Assembly: GCA_035933635.1 (NCBI GenBank)
Contig: DASYYY010000036.1
Span: 12,735 to 76,734 of the forward strand
Source: JAKIVR01 sp035933635
GTDB taxonomy: Archaea > Thermoplasmatota > Thermoplasmata > Lutacidiplasmatales > UBA184
Length of the DNA stretch: 64,000 nucleotides
Direction of reading: 5' to 3'
Shown here: positions 8,792 to 17,699 of the stretch, one piece after another
Layout: each line of letters begins with the position of its first letter
How positions within the stretch are numbered: position 1 is the stretch's first letter
Made by a program: the position numbers and the translations under genes
The notes under the pieces: model-generated
Told to the model about the DNA's origin: nothing
The model's input: only the letters and a program-made list of their open reading frames with translations
The model's database searches: none

Positions 8792-11181
8792 ACTTCCTTC
8801 CGCCGACGTCGCCACAGGAGCACCGTCAGCCCCGCCGCGACCACGGCGAGAACTCCCGTGACCCAGACCAGCAGGGCGCCCGTCAGTCCGTGAGTGGCAC
8901 CAACCCCAGGGCTGACGACGAGCGAGGCCGAGACCATCGTGGAGTCGTTGGCCATGTCGGTCACGGCGGCGGTGAAGAGGTAGCTGCCGGCGACGCGGGG
9001 GACGAAGGTGAAATTGGTGACGTTCCCGACACCGAACGGCGAGCCGTTGAGGCTCCAGGCGACACGATAGGGTGCGTCCCCGCCGCCCACACCGAGGCGG
9101 ACGACGGTCGACGCCCCGACCTCGACCGAGGAGGGCTGGAATTCGACCGCCCCGGCGATGGGGGCGAGGACCGTCACGGTGGTGTTGGCGCCGGCGAGGC
9201 CGCCCGTACCGTCCTGGACGTCGACCTGCACGCGGTCGTGGCCGTATGATTCGAAGGTCCAGTTGAGCCACGGACCCAGACCGACGGGCGTGCCGTCGAT
9301 CGACCAATTGAAGCGGTACGGCGTCGCCCCGCCGGAGGCGTTCGCCACGAAGCGAACGGAGAAGGGCAGTGAGCCGCGATGAGCCGAAGGGACCACCGAG
9401 ATCGCAAGGCTTGGGTACACCTCGAGCAGTGACGCGCCGGACCGACCCGTGCCCCCCGCGGTATCGTTCGCCCAAAGGCGGACCTGGGAGAGTCCGGCGC
9501 GAGTGGGCGTACAGTTGAGAGCCAGGGAGTCGACGGAGCCACACCCCGACGGGAGACCCGTCCAGCGCCAGGTCACGGGGCCGGAACTCCCGGCGGTCGT
9601 GCCGTAGAAGTGGACGGCGCGGCCCGCGTCGGTCGCCACCGAGACCGGAAGGAGACCGACGGAAAGTCCGCCCGAGACGACCAAGGATCCGTTCGCGTAT
9701 CCGACGCGGCCCACCGAGTCGGTGACGGTCACGTTGATCGGATAGCTCCCCCCCCAGCTGGGCGCACAACGGACCTGGGGTGCGTTGGTCGAGGCGCAGC
9801 CCGGCGGTAGTCCTCCGTACCGGAAGTTCAACGGAGGTACTCCGCCGCTGAGGCTCGTCGATAAGGTGACGTTCTGGCCCGTGCGGACGGAGGTCGGGGT
9901 GGCGTTGAGTCCCAGAACGGCGAGGGGAGCGTACGCCCGCACGCCCACGGAGACGCGCGCGGAGCCGTTCGCGGAATCGGCCACCGTGGCGGTCAGGGTG
10001 TAGTTCCCCGGCGTCGAGAACGTGTAGCTCTGATTCCCCCCGAGGAGCGTGGTCCCGTTCGCGAACTTCCAGCTGTAGGAATAGGGCGGCGAACCGCCGC
10101 TCGCGCTCGTCGTCAGCTCGACCGTGAGCGGAACCGTACCGGAGGACGGGTTCGCCGCCGCCACCAACGTGAGGGGCGAGGTGGTGTTCGTGAAGCTGAA
10201 CAACGAGCGCATCGGTGGCCAGGCGTTCCAGCTGTCGTTCTGGCCGGTCGACCCGAGTCCGAGCAGCCACTCGCAGGTGGTCAAGAGGTCGTAGTCGCCG
10301 ACCGAAGAGGTGAGGTTGTATCCGGCCCGGGCGAACGGGCTCACCGCCGAGAGGTAGACATGGCCCCCGGAGGTCCCGTTGAAACCGCTCCCGTCGCTGC
10401 TCGCGCTCTCGTCGTAGACGATGAAGAAGACCGAACTCTGGAAGAACGAGTCGTTCACGAGGGGGGTGAGCCACCCGTGGAGCCACCGGTCCGCGAACGT
10501 GACGTTGGTGTCGTGGCCGTCATCGGTGAGGTTCGGCGTGAACAGCGCGAAGTTCGGGATCGCGCCGCTGGTCACATCGGCGGTCCAGTTGGTGAACGGG
10601 ACATCGTGGGCCCGGCACTCGCTCGTGTTCCCGACGACGTCCGCGTAGTACACGAGCGGGTTGTGCTTGACCGCGTAGGGGTAGGTGTTGTTCGTGTCGC
10701 ACGGAATCGGCATGCTCTCCTCGAAGCCGGCCCAGCTCAGACCGGCCCGCTGTGCGAGGTCGCCCAGGTTCTCGGTGCGGTAGGTCGTGTAGGCGTCCGA
10801 CCCGCACTGCCAGGGGGCGCCCGAGGTGATCGCCAAGTAGTTCGGGGCGGAGGGATGGCAGGTAGCGTAGAACTTCCCCGCCGAGGCGTACTTCTGTGCC
10901 AGATAGTCCTCGAACGGGCCGCTCGCGACGACGGTCGATCGCGCCGCGTTCTCGAGCATCACTACGAAGACGTGCCGGATCGGCGTGGGAAAGGCCGGCG
11001 GCCAGGCGGACACCGGCCGCAGCGGCGAGCGCTCAGGGGCCGGGTGGATCGAGGGAATCCCGGGAACTCCCGTCCCCGCACCGACCGCGACGACGAGGAG
11101 GCCCAGCGCGAGAGCCGCCAGCGCGGTGAACCCGCGCGAGTGCAATCTCACCCACCGCTCGGGCAGAACTTCGGTCGGCAC
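8740..11181 (-). CDS. Secreted phosphoesterase (acid phosphatase/phospholipase C-like) with PKD/Ig repeats and C-terminal anchor
   Basis: The 813-residue protein begins with a signal or anchor segment (about 17-38). The catalytic domain (about 65-330) matches the phosphoesterase family: HVFVVMLENAARS carries the metal/nucleophile region, then PNYLAITSG, SWAGFEESMP, and the late VYDESASSDGSG and GGHVYLSAVSPFA. A PKD-like domain (about 345-425, SYSWKFANGT) and several Ig/PKD-like modules follow to about 770. A C-terminal membrane helix (775-797) is followed by RRRRK. It is probably a cell-surface enzyme releasing phosphate from esters outside the cell. The GTG start at 11181 is 10 bases after the regulator stop at 11192, so the two are probably co-transcribed. 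Confidence 0.85.
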   Translation of the reverse strand: MPTEVLPERWVRLHSRGFTALAALALGLLVVAVGAGTGVPGIPSIHPAPERSPLRPVSAWPPAFPTPIRHVFVVMLENAARSTVVASGPFEDYLAQKYASAGKFYATCHPSAPNYLAITSGAPWQCGSDAYTTYRTENLGDLAQRAGLSWAGFEESMPIPCDTNNTYPYAVKHNPLVYYADVVGNTSECRAHDVPFTNWTADVTSGAIPNFALFTPNLTDDGHDTNVTFADRWLHGWLTPLVNDSFFQSSVFFIVYDESASSDGSGFNGTSGGHVYLSAVSPFARAGYNLTSSVGDYDLLTTCEWLLGLGSTGQNDSWNAWPPMRSLFSFTNTTSPLTLVAAANPSSGTVPLTVELTTSASGGSPPYSYSWKFANGTTLLGGNQSYTFSTPGNYTLTATVADSANGSARVSVGVRAYAPLAVLGLNATPTSVRTGQNVTLSTSLSGGVPPLNFRYGGLPPGCASTNAPQVRCAPSWGGSYPINVTVTDSVGRVGYANGSLVVSGGLSVGLLPVSVATDAGRAVHFYGTTAGSSGPVTWRWTGLPSGCGSVDSLALNCTPTRAGLSQVRLWANDTAGGTGRSGASLLEVYPSLAISVVPSAHRGSLPFSVRFVANASGGATPYRFNWSIDGTPVGLGPWLNWTFESYGHDRVQVDVQDGTGGLAGANTTVTVLAPIAGAVEFQPSSVEVGASTVVRLGVGGGDAPYRVAWSLNGSPFGVGNVTNFTFVPRVAGSYLFTAAVTDMANDSTMVSASLVVSPGVGATHGLTGALLVWVTGVLAVVAAGLTVLLWRRRRKEVQAPTSAVTRTAEDSQR

Positions 11182-11191
11182 GTCCAGCCCC

Positions 11192-12268
11192 CTATCCGCC
11201 GCGCGGTGCGGTGGAGCCCGGGGGCTCTGAGACGAGACGGTCGTACCGGTGGTCGGTCACCATCTGAACCGAGGCGGCGGCCTCCTCGTAGATCTCGATC
11301 CCCTCGAGCGCCTGCAACAGGGTCGGCATCACCGGTCGCCGGTCGGCCGTACCCCCCGGGGGTCCGATCTCGGCCGGGGTGCTACGAGCAACGAAACCGA
11401 GCAGCAGCGCCCGATCATCGTAGGCGAAGACGAACGGAAAGACACGGCTTTCGCGCGTGAGCGTGGCGAACAGCCCCTCGGGAGGGACCCCCGGCCGGCG
11501 TAGACCAGCGACGAACACGATCCGATCGGCCCGCCGTCCGGCGTATTCCGGTATCCGGGCCGGCTCCGCTAAGACCCGGTGATAGACCCACCCTTCGGCG
11601 ATCAACCGTTTCTGCGACGACGGCAATCCGAACGGCCCGACCAGATGGCCCCCATCTCCGTCGGGGCTGCGGAGAAAGGGTCGCTGGAGCAGTTGCCGGG
11701 CGGCCCACATCGTCCGCGGGGTCCAGATCGCGGACCCGCCGGTGCGAACGGCCTCGGGCAGCTTCGGGAGTCCCCGGGGGTAATGCCGGCTTCCCGGTGA
11801 GCCCGCCACGCTCGACCAGGCACCCTCGAGGTCGAAGTAGACCGGGACATCGAGGTCATCGACGCGGGGTGAGAGCATCTGGGCGCCGCTCGAGAGGCTC
11901 GGATCCCGCAGATGGAGTTCGGCCGTCCGTCGCGCCTCCGCGGTTCGGTGGAAGAAGACCCCGAAGGCCAGGCGCGGCCCCGCCCAGAGCACGACATTCC
12001 CCGGCTCCCGCGCCCACCGCTCGGTCAACTCTTGGGCCCGGTCGGCGAACGGACGGGCGAGCGCGAACGATACCTCGGGGAACCCGAACAGGGTGGGGGA
12101 AGGGACGTACCGGTCCCGGACCCAGCCTTCGGTGTAGGCGCGACGACGCGCCGCGTGGAACGTGGACCGCGCGACCCCGCCTTGACGCAGCCTCTCGCGC
12201 TCACCGGCGCTCTCGTCGGCGAGCAGGATCGCGAGGACCCGCGCCTCGGCGTCGGTCAGCGAGCGCAT
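11192..12268 (-). CDS. Putative transcription regulator with N-terminal winged helix
   Basis: The 358-residue soluble protein opens with a helix-turn-helix-like segment (residues 3-60: TDAEARVLAILLADE, then GVARSTFHAARRRAYTEGWVRDRYVP), as in Lrp/AsnC-type or other archaeal winged helices. The middle (70-130) has an alternating strand/helix pattern with VVLWAGPRLAFGVFF, which could be a ligand-sensing alpha/beta fold. The remainder is unassigned. It is the first gene of a likely two-gene operon with the secreted phosphoesterase and is divergent from a surface-protein gene, with a perfect 17-bp palindrome in between. Autoregulation and control of both sides are inferred. Confidence 0.6.
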   Translation of the reverse strand: MRSLTDAEARVLAILLADESAGERERLRQGGVARSTFHAARRRAYTEGWVRDRYVPSPTLFGFPEVSFALARPFADRAQELTERWAREPGNVVLWAGPRLAFGVFFHRTAEARRTAELHLRDPSLSSGAQMLSPRVDDLDVPVYFDLEGAWSSVAGSPGSRHYPRGLPKLPEAVRTGGSAIWTPRTMWAARQLLQRPFLRSPDGDGGHLVGPFGLPSSQKRLIAEGWVYHRVLAEPARIPEYAGRRADRIVFVAGLRRPGVPPEGLFATLTRESRVFPFVFAYDDRALLLGFVARSTPAEIGPPGGTADRRPVMPTLLQALEGIEIYEEAAASVQMVTDHRYDRLVSEPPGSTAPRGG

Positions 12269-12322
12269 CTCTGCGGATCCTCCTTGCTATGGTGTCGCAC
12301 GCGGTCTCGCCGCGGACCCAAA

Positions 12323-12339
12323 AAACGGGACTCCCGTTT
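12323..12339. promoter_or_regulatory. Perfect palindrome AAACGGGA-C-TCCCGTTT, candidate operator
   Basis: Two perfect 8-base arms flank a single central C in the 127-base gap between the divergent regulator and surface-protein genes. The right arm overlaps a TATA-like CGTTTAAG (about 12335-12342). The position suggests an operator that could block promoters on one or both sides. It is not followed by a T tract on either strand, which argues against a terminator. Confidence 0.55.
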
Positions 12340-12395
12340 AAGGGGGTGGTTCGAGACTGCTCAGGACGGGCTGGAACGCCCCAGGAGTCGAATCG

Positions 12396-13901
12396 ATGGA
12401 GAAAACCGTTGGGCATCGGTCGGTCGTGGCCTCCCTCGCCGCGGTCGGTGTCGCCCTCGTCGTCGTGCTCGCCCTTCCCGGATTGGTCCTCGCGGCGGCT
12501 CCCCCGGGGTCGGCGCGGCCGGCCAGCGGCACCTCCGAGGTGCTGTGGGCCTACGGCGCGACGAAGAATCTCTCGATCACGGCGACCTACGGCCACAACG
12601 CGTCGTACTCGATCACCGGGTGGTTCGGCTACCACGTGATCCTGACCCAGACCAATCTCTCGAGCACCCAGTTCATGCTCGAGCTCAATCGGACGATGGG
12701 CTTCGTCTACGACGCCGCATTCTGCGCGCCGGTCTGCGGATCGACCGCCCGGGTTTCGGCCAACATCACCATGCGCGCCACCGACCACGAGGTGGGGTTC
12801 GCGAACTTCACGCGTGCCGGGTCGGTCTACGTCAATGGCACCTCGGTGCGCGCCCTCGCCATCCAGAACTCGGCCGCGATGCTCGCCGCGAACCTGACCG
12901 AACGGTCCTCGATCAGCGTGGTGACCCCGAACGGTACCGTAGGCGGCCTCATGTCGATGGCCGCCGCGGCGCATGCGACCGCCGCGATCCAGTTCAGTCC
13001 GGCCCTTGGGCTCATCCCGCTCAACACGACCGCCGGAGAGGCCTGGAACTCCAGTTCCGGGTTCACCGCGCAGGGACGGGCCACACTGACCCTCTCGTTC
13101 TCGGACAAGCCGGCGAGGGGGACGTGGCAGAACATCACCCGTTCCTCCTCGCCCTCGGTGAACACCAGCGGCTCGGTCGCCCTGTTCGGGACCGATGATG
13201 GAGCGGTCACGCTGCGGAACGGTAACGTCGTGCCGGTCATCGTGCTCCACGTCGTGGGCCCGTTCGTGCCCCGAGAAGGAGTCATCTGGCTGCCGGCGGG
13301 CGCCGATCTCTTCGACGGGGCCAGTGCCGCCTACGCCAGCCAGTCGGACGGGACCGTGGGTGCCTCGACGGACGCGGTCGACTGGGATTCCCATGGCGCC
13401 ACCCACGTCGGCCTCGACGCTTCGACGACGGGATTCACCCCGCTCCCGAACGCGGCCGCAGCGGGCGCCGTGGTCCCGGTGACCACTCCCACCTCGCCCC
13501 TGACCGCCGCCACATCGGTGGTCGGCGCGGCCACGCCCGCGGGCAGCCAGATCCAAGGGCAACCGGAATCGGTCGCTCAGGCCCAGACGGGCAGTCAGTG
13601 CATCCTCGGCGGGAGCTGCCTGCAGAGCCCCGGATCCACCGGTCCGGGTGGGGGCACGAGCGCTCCGGTCACGCACCTCGCGGGCCTGTTCGTCGCGGTC
13701 GTCGTGGTCGTCGCCCTGGCGGGTCTTCTCGCTGGGCTGATCACGCGCCGGCGCCGAACCCCTCCGCCCCCGACCGCCGCGGCTCCGAGCTTCGCGAGCG
13801 CTGCAACCCTACCACCGCCACCCCCGCCCGTTCCCGCACCCCCCCCGGCGAACGGACGGGCCCCCCCCGCGGGTGAGGACCCGCTCGGGCACGTCTGGTA
13901 G
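12396..13901 (+). CDS. Secreted, C-terminally anchored surface protein, unknown
   Basis: The 501-residue product has a signal peptide (basic start, hydrophobic 10-33, AAA), a large Asn/Ser/Thr-rich ectodomain with many NxS/T sequons, a membrane helix (about 428-449) ending in RRRR, and a long Pro-rich cytoplasmic tail (450-501) with runs of prolines. Two cysteine pairs (FCAPVCG near 108 and CILGGSC near 402) may form disulfides. The start ATG has a GGAG element 8 bases before it. It is divergent from the regulator-phosphoesterase operon and probably shares its control. The Pro-rich inside tail is unusual and could bind a cytosolic partner. No enzymatic motif was recognised. Confidence 0.75.
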   Translation: MEKTVGHRSVVASLAAVGVALVVVLALPGLVLAAAPPGSARPASGTSEVLWAYGATKNLSITATYGHNASYSITGWFGYHVILTQTNLSSTQFMLELNRTMGFVYDAAFCAPVCGSTARVSANITMRATDHEVGFANFTRAGSVYVNGTSVRALAIQNSAAMLAANLTERSSISVVTPNGTVGGLMSMAAAAHATAAIQFSPALGLIPLNTTAGEAWNSSSGFTAQGRATLTLSFSDKPARGTWQNITRSSSPSVNTSGSVALFGTDDGAVTLRNGNVVPVIVLHVVGPFVPREGVIWLPAGADLFDGASAAYASQSDGTVGASTDAVDWDSHGATHVGLDASTTGFTPLPNAAAAGAVVPVTTPTSPLTAATSVVGAATPAGSQIQGQPESVAQAQTGSQCILGGSCLQSPGSTGPGGGTSAPVTHLAGLFVAVVVVVALAGLLAGLITRRRRTPPPPTAAAPSFASAATLPPPPPPVPAPPPANGRAPPAGEDPLGHVW

Positions 13902-13926
13902 GCCCGCCCGGTGCCGCGGCGGCCAA

Positions 13927-13944
13927 CCCTTTCTTTCCTTTCCC
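13927..13944 (+). terminator. T-rich terminator tract
   Basis: Clusters of T within a pyrimidine run lie about 25 bases after the stop of the surface-protein gene and between convergent genes. This is the usual form of an archaeal intrinsic terminator. Confidence 0.5.
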
Positions 13945-14030
13945 CGATCCTTCGAATCCGAAGGGGCTCGCGGAGCGATCGACGTCGAGCGCGGTCGGTG
14001 CGGGTGGATCCGCCCGGGCGCTACGGGGAT

Positions 14031-15314
14031 TTACACCTGCAGGGGACGGGCTTCCCGCGCCGCGAGCGGGTAGCGCAAGATGGCCGCCACACCGCCGAAC
14101 GCCTTGACGAGCATCTCCCCCTCCTCGCTTTCGGTGGAGATCAGGCGCACCTCGGCGCCGGAGGCTTGGGCGCGCTGGAACAGCCCCTCGACGTAGTCCT
14201 CATTGGCGACGATCGCCGGGGACTGCCCGCCGCAGACCGGGCACGGAGCGTGGGCGACCTCGTCGACCTCGGCGTCGGGGAGCACGCGGGTGAACTCGTG
14301 GCCGCAATTGCCGCGGTAGGTCACCCGGCGTCGCCGCAGCCCCTCGGAGACGAGGAGCAGGGCGACCGCCCCCGCCTCGAGGGCACGGCGCACCTCCGCC
14401 TCGCCGTAGGCGGCGAGTCCGGCCTCGGTCTTGCGGATCTCAACCAGCAGCCTCTGTACCAGCCGCTTTTCCTCGGTGACCTCGAGGCCGTGCAAGGTCT
14501 GGGTGGCCTTCTCGACGAGCTCCTTGAGCCCGTACTCGTCGGTGTACCCGACGTCGAAGAGCGGTTGGACGACCTTCTTTTGGAGCTCGTAGTGGAGGTA
14601 GCCCTCCTTGTAGAAGTACTCCTTCGTCGCGCCCGGACCGCCGAGCAGGATGCCCTTGAGCGTGTCGTTCTTGGGGAGGTAGAGCTCGGTCGCGATTTCG
14701 CCGCTGCGGACGAAGAAGTCGTGGGCGGCGTGCTCGATGAGCCGCTCGAACCGGTGCGCGGACTGCCCGCCGCGGCCGTGCTTGGACGGCACCTGCGACT
14801 GCTTGTTCCGCAGGACCTCGATGCGCTTGCCTCGCAGGAAGCCCATCGTCACCTCGGCGCGGTCGATGACGATCAGCCCCCACAGCTCGGGCTCGTGGAC
14901 CATGGCGAGCAGCGGGTCGAGGAGGAACGTCGAATCGCACCGGTACTGGTAGGTGTTGAGCGGCTCGGGCGGCTCGACGATGTAGGTGACCGGCTCGCTC
15001 TTGTCGGCCCCGACGGCCTTGCTTCCGACGAAGAAGGCGACCCCGTTGGCCGGTGCCTCCTTGAACTGCCGGACGCGTCCCATGAGCGACTCGATCGCCC
15101 ACATGACGTTCTTGCGCGTGGTGCGGCTCTTGATGTTCGAGCTTTGGGCGTACTCGTTCCGCAGGTAGCCCATCACGTCCGGGATCTGCCGGCCCGGCGG
15201 GACATAGAGGGTGACGAGCTCGGTCGCACGACCGCGTGCGGCCGCGATCTCGTCGAGCTTGCGCTTGAAAGCGTACCGCGCGAGCTGCGTGTCCGCGGTC
15301 GATGTTTCGGCCAC
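14031..15314 (-). CDS. prf1: Peptide chain release factor aRF1
   Basis: The 427-residue protein has all release factor 1 hallmarks of archaea and eukaryotes. The stop-codon-reading NIKS (in SNIKSRTTRKNV, near residue 62) and YxCxxxF (YRCDSTF, near 125) are intact, and the catalytic GGQ occurs in GRGGQSAHRFERL near 183. A late segment with CGHEF and CPVCGG suggests a zinc-binding mini-domain in the C domain. It recognises all three stop codons in the ribosomal A site and triggers peptide release with aPelota-like/aIF2-type GTPase partners encoded elsewhere. The start codon is GTG. The gene is followed by a convergent surface-protein gene. Confidence 0.97.
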   Translation of the reverse strand: MAETSTADTQLARYAFKRKLDEIAAARGRATELVTLYVPPGRQIPDVMGYLRNEYAQSSNIKSRTTRKNVMWAIESLMGRVRQFKEAPANGVAFFVGSKAVGADKSEPVTYIVEPPEPLNTYQYRCDSTFLLDPLLAMVHEPELWGLIVIDRAEVTMGFLRGKRIEVLRNKQSQVPSKHGRGGQSAHRFERLIEHAAHDFFVRSGEIATELYLPKNDTLKGILLGGPGATKEYFYKEGYLHYELQKKVVQPLFDVGYTDEYGLKELVEKATQTLHGLEVTEEKRLVQRLLVEIRKTEAGLAAYGEAEVRRALEAGAVALLLVSEGLRRRRVTYRGNCGHEFTRVLPDAEVDEVAHAPCPVCGGQSPAIVANEDYVEGLFQRAQASGAEVRLISTESEEGEMLVKAFGGVAAILRYPLAAREARPLQV

Positions 15315-15404
15315 GATTCAGGCCCCCCCGTCGGGAGCCGGAATCACCGACGATGCGGCGGCTCGGGAGCTTGCGCCCTCGGGCTCGTTCCCCGGGCGGA
15401 CCAG

Positions 15405-15722
15405 TCAGAGCAACTTGCGGATGTGCTCGTCGATGACCTCTTCGGGGTAGGCTCCGACTATCCGGTCGACGAGCTTGCCTTGCTTGAAGAACAACAACGT
15501 CGGGATGCTCATGATCCCGAGGGCGCCGGCCTTTTCGCCGTTGTCGTCGCTGTTGAGCTTGCCGAACGCGACCTTGCCCTGGTAGCGCGTGGCGAGCTTG
15601 TCGACGATGGGCGAGACCATGCGGCAGGGGCCGCACCAGGGGGCCCATACGTCGACGACCGCCACGGAATTCTGTTGCGCGAAGTGATCAAAGCCCGCCC
15701 CACTGAGCTCCTGAACGGTCAT
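15405..15722 (-). CDS. trxA: Thioredoxin
   Basis: The 105-residue protein has the normal length for thioredoxin, with the active site WCGPC (in VWAPWCGPCRM, residues 27-37), the cis-proline region SIPTLLFF near 75, and KLVDRIVGAYP near the end. It reduces disulfides in the cytoplasm; no signal peptide is present. A TATA-like GTTAAATG on the minus strand at about 15757-15764 lies 35 bases before the ATG. The gap to aRF1 is about 90 bases, so the two may be transcribed together. Confidence 0.96.
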   Translation of the reverse strand: MTVQELSGAGFDHFAQQNSVAVVDVWAPWCGPCRMVSPIVDKLATRYQGKVAFGKLNSDDNGEKAGALGIMSIPTLLFFKQGKLVDRIVGAYPEEVIDEHIRKLL

Positions 15723-15756
15723 CCCGGCTACCTTCGTCGTAATCGACGCGCGCGGC

Positions 15757-15836
15757 CCATTTAACTGTACTCGCGCTCGTGCGCCACCACGGAACCCTCA
15801 CGCCCGGCGGAACGGCCCTTTCCATTCCTCTATCTA
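15757..15836. promoter_or_regulatory. Divergent promoter pair (trxA / methyltransferase-like gene)
   Basis: On the minus strand a TATA-like GTTAAATG (15757-15764) serves trxA. On the plus strand CTCTATCT (about 15828-15835) lies 25 bases before the ATG at 15860 and supports that start as leaderless. Confidence 0.45.
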
Positions 15837-15859
15837 CCGGCGACCGCATAGGGGAAAGC

Positions 15860-16726
15860 ATGCATTCTGGAAGGATTCGCAGCGGGGCGGACGCCGTCGG
15901 ACCCGGGGCGGGCGAGGTCCCGATCTCCCAGGGGGTCCCGGCCCTGCTACGCAAAGGCCGCCAGCCGCTCGTCGGCGCGTTGGGCGCGAAGTCCGGGCGT
16001 CCGCGGATGCCGATCCTGAGCCCCGCCGCCCGCAAGGCCATCCGACAACGGATGCTCCTGTTGCGATCGGCCGCGCTCGAACGGATCCGCGGCCTCACGG
16101 GCGCGAGTGCCGAGTCGTTGAAGACCTATCGCCGGGAACTCTCGGAGAGCCCGCTGCCGGATCTGTTGCTCGCGCGGGGAGCGGGCGGTGCGTTCGTTCA
16201 GGAGTTCCCGCAGGGCGGTCTGCTCTATCTGTTGGTCCGGGCGCAGCGTCCTCGACGCGTCGTGGAGACCGGTGTCCGGCCCGGGTACTCGACCGCGTGG
16301 ATCCTCTCCGCGCTCGAGGCGAACGGGGAGGGCCGTCTCACCAGCCTCGGGCCGGGTTCGGCCAGTGGTCGAGCCCCGGGCGTCCACGATGTCTCCGTCG
16401 GCCAGTTCGTCGCCCCGGCGCTTCGGGGCCGCTGGACGCTCGCTCTGGGCAACTCCGAGGAGCGTCTTGGGAGCATCCTCGCCGACGGCGACGGAGCGGT
16501 CGACCTGTTCTTCTACGACAACGGACCGGACGCCGATCGCGCTCGGTTCGAGCTGCGCAGCGCGTGGGGATCGCTCGGAACGAACGGAATCCTGCTCGCC
16601 CACCACGTCGAAGCGAGCCCCGTCTGGAGCGAGTTCTGCCGCGCCCAGGGCATGCCGGCCCAGATCCTCGACCCGGGTCCGCCGCCGCTGGGGGCGCTCG
16701 GGATGCGTCGCGCCGGCGCGGCCTAG
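15860..16726 (+). CDS. SAM-dependent methyltransferase-like protein (Methyltransf_24-type)
   Basis: The product has 288 residues from ATG 15860; an upstream in-frame GTG at 15779 would add 27 residues. The class I methyltransferase core starts near residue 125 with RRVVETGVRPGYSTAW (motif I position) and continues with a strand LFFYDNGPDADRARFEL (motif IV region) and NGILLAHHVEASP. The acidic residue that normally follows motif I is replaced by a run reading LTSLGPGS, so cofactor binding may be degraded. The N-terminal 80 residues are basic and helical. A relative with the same VVETGV core is encoded inside the mobile element (51227-52078). The last 4 bases overlap the convergent moaB gene. 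The substrate is unknown. Confidence 0.65.
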   Translation: MHSGRIRSGADAVGPGAGEVPISQGVPALLRKGRQPLVGALGAKSGRPRMPILSPAARKAIRQRMLLLRSAALERIRGLTGASAESLKTYRRELSESPLPDLLLARGAGGAFVQEFPQGGLLYLLVRAQRPRRVVETGVRPGYSTAWILSALEANGEGRLTSLGPGSASGRAPGVHDVSVGQFVAPALRGRWTLALGNSEERLGSILADGDGAVDLFFYDNGPDADRARFELRSAWGSLGTNGILLAHHVEASPVWSEFCRAQGMPAQILDPGPPPLGALGMRRAGAA

Positions 16727-17265
16727 CGCTCGAGTTCCTCGACGAGGTGCTGGACCGCCGGGAGGATCAGCTTCTCGAGCGCCGTGCGCACGGCCCGCTC
16801 CGAGCCCGGGAGCGCGAAGACCGGCTTGCCCTTGACAAGATACATCCCGGCCCGGCTCAGCCATGCGAGCGGGCCGATCTCCTGGAAGCTGACGCTCCGG
16901 TAGATCTGGCCGAACCCGTCGTGCGCCTTGCCGCCCATGACCTCGAGGGCCGTGACGGTGAGGTCCCGCGAGCTGACCCCGGTGCCGCCGATGGTCACCG
17001 CGATCTCGACGGGGATCTCGGCGAGATGGGGGTCGAGCCAGTCGCGGACGTCAGCGACGCTGTTGGCCACGAGGCCGTAGTGGAGGACCTTGTGCCCTCC
17101 GTTCGTCAGGAGGTTGACTGCAAGCTGGCCGGAGGGATCGTCCTCGATGCTGTGGGTGTCCGATACCGAAAGAACGGCGCATCCGAGCGCGCGGCCGCCC
17201 CCGAGGTGGTGTCGGTTCGCGCCGGTCGGGGTGGGGGGGTGGGCGCTCACGGGGGACTCTCCCAT
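16723..17265 (-). CDS. moaB: Molybdopterin adenylyltransferase-like protein (MoaB/MogA family)
   Basis: The 180-residue protein contains the MoaB signature: an early LSVSDTHSIEDDPSG strand-loop and VTIGGTGVSSRDLTV with the GGTG nucleotide loop, then SRAGMYLVKGKPVFALPGS near the end. The enzyme adenylylates molybdopterin before metal insertion. The start ATG at 17265 overlaps the end of moaC by 19 bases. Together with rfcS upstream this forms a tight run of overlapping genes. The first 35 residues are His/Pro-rich and not part of the fold. Confidence 0.92.
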   Translation of the reverse strand: MGESPVSAHPPTPTGANRHHLGGGRALGCAVLSVSDTHSIEDDPSGQLAVNLLTNGGHKVLHYGLVANSVADVRDWLDPHLAEIPVEIAVTIGGTGVSSRDLTVTALEVMGGKAHDGFGQIYRSVSFQEIGPLAWLSRAGMYLVKGKPVFALPGSERAVRTALEKLILPAVQHLVEELER

Positions 17266-17699
17266 CGTTGCTTCTCCTTGGTGACCACCCGGATCCCAGT
17301 GATGCGGGTCGCCGGGTAGCCTCCGCGCGCGTTCTTCTCGAGGTACTTGACCATATCCCACACCGTCAGCAGCGCGACGCTGACGGCGACCAGCGCCTCC
17401 ATCTCGACGCCGGTCTTCCAGATCGCCTCGACCTCGGCGCGCGCTCGGACCCCCCGCGGGGTCGCCGAAAGTTCGACGGCGCTCCCGGTGATCGGGATCG
17501 GATGGCAGTGCGGCAGGAGCTCGGGTGTCTTCTTCAGCGCCAGGAGCCCCGCGAGCTCCCCGGCGAGGAGGGGATCGCCCTTCTCGGTCCGGCGGGCGCG
17601 CACCGCCGTGCGCCCGGGCTTACTGAGATGGAGCTCACCCTCCGCGACCGCCCGGCGGTAGACCTCGGGCTTGTCGTGGATACGACGCTGGCGGGTCAC
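17247..17699 (-). CDS. moaC: Cyclic pyranopterin monophosphate synthase MoaC
   Basis: The 150-residue product has the classic MoaC motifs: ALKKTPELLPHCHPIPIT with the conserved His/Cys/His patch, GVEMEALVAVSVALLTVWDMVKYLEKN with the catalytic Asp/Lys region, and an N-terminal AVAEGELHLS. It acts in the first steps of molybdenum or tungsten cofactor synthesis. It starts at GTG 17699, and its first bases share the TGA stop of rfcS (GTGA, 4-base overlap), implying translational coupling. It overlaps moaB downstream. MoaA was not seen in the window. Confidence 0.95.
   Translation of the reverse strand: MTRQRRIHDKPEVYRRAVAEGELHLSKPGRTAVRARRTEKGDPLLAGELAGLLALKKTPELLPHCHPIPITGSAVELSATPRGVRARAEVEAIWKTGVEMEALVAVSVALLTVWDMVKYLEKNARGGYPATRITGIRVVTKEKQRWESPP

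Noticed and set aside
7088..10486. A minus-strand open frame of over 1100 codons
   Set aside because: It runs across the epimerase, DUF1801, divergent membrane-protein and phosphoesterase genes in another frame and is rich in Arg/Pro/Gly, the usual shadow in GC-rich DNA. The overlapping genes have clear domains.
13911..15764. A plus-strand open frame of 617 codons
   Set aside because: It lies opposite aRF1 and thioredoxin, both unmistakable. Its translation is a low-complexity Leu/Asp/Arg shadow.
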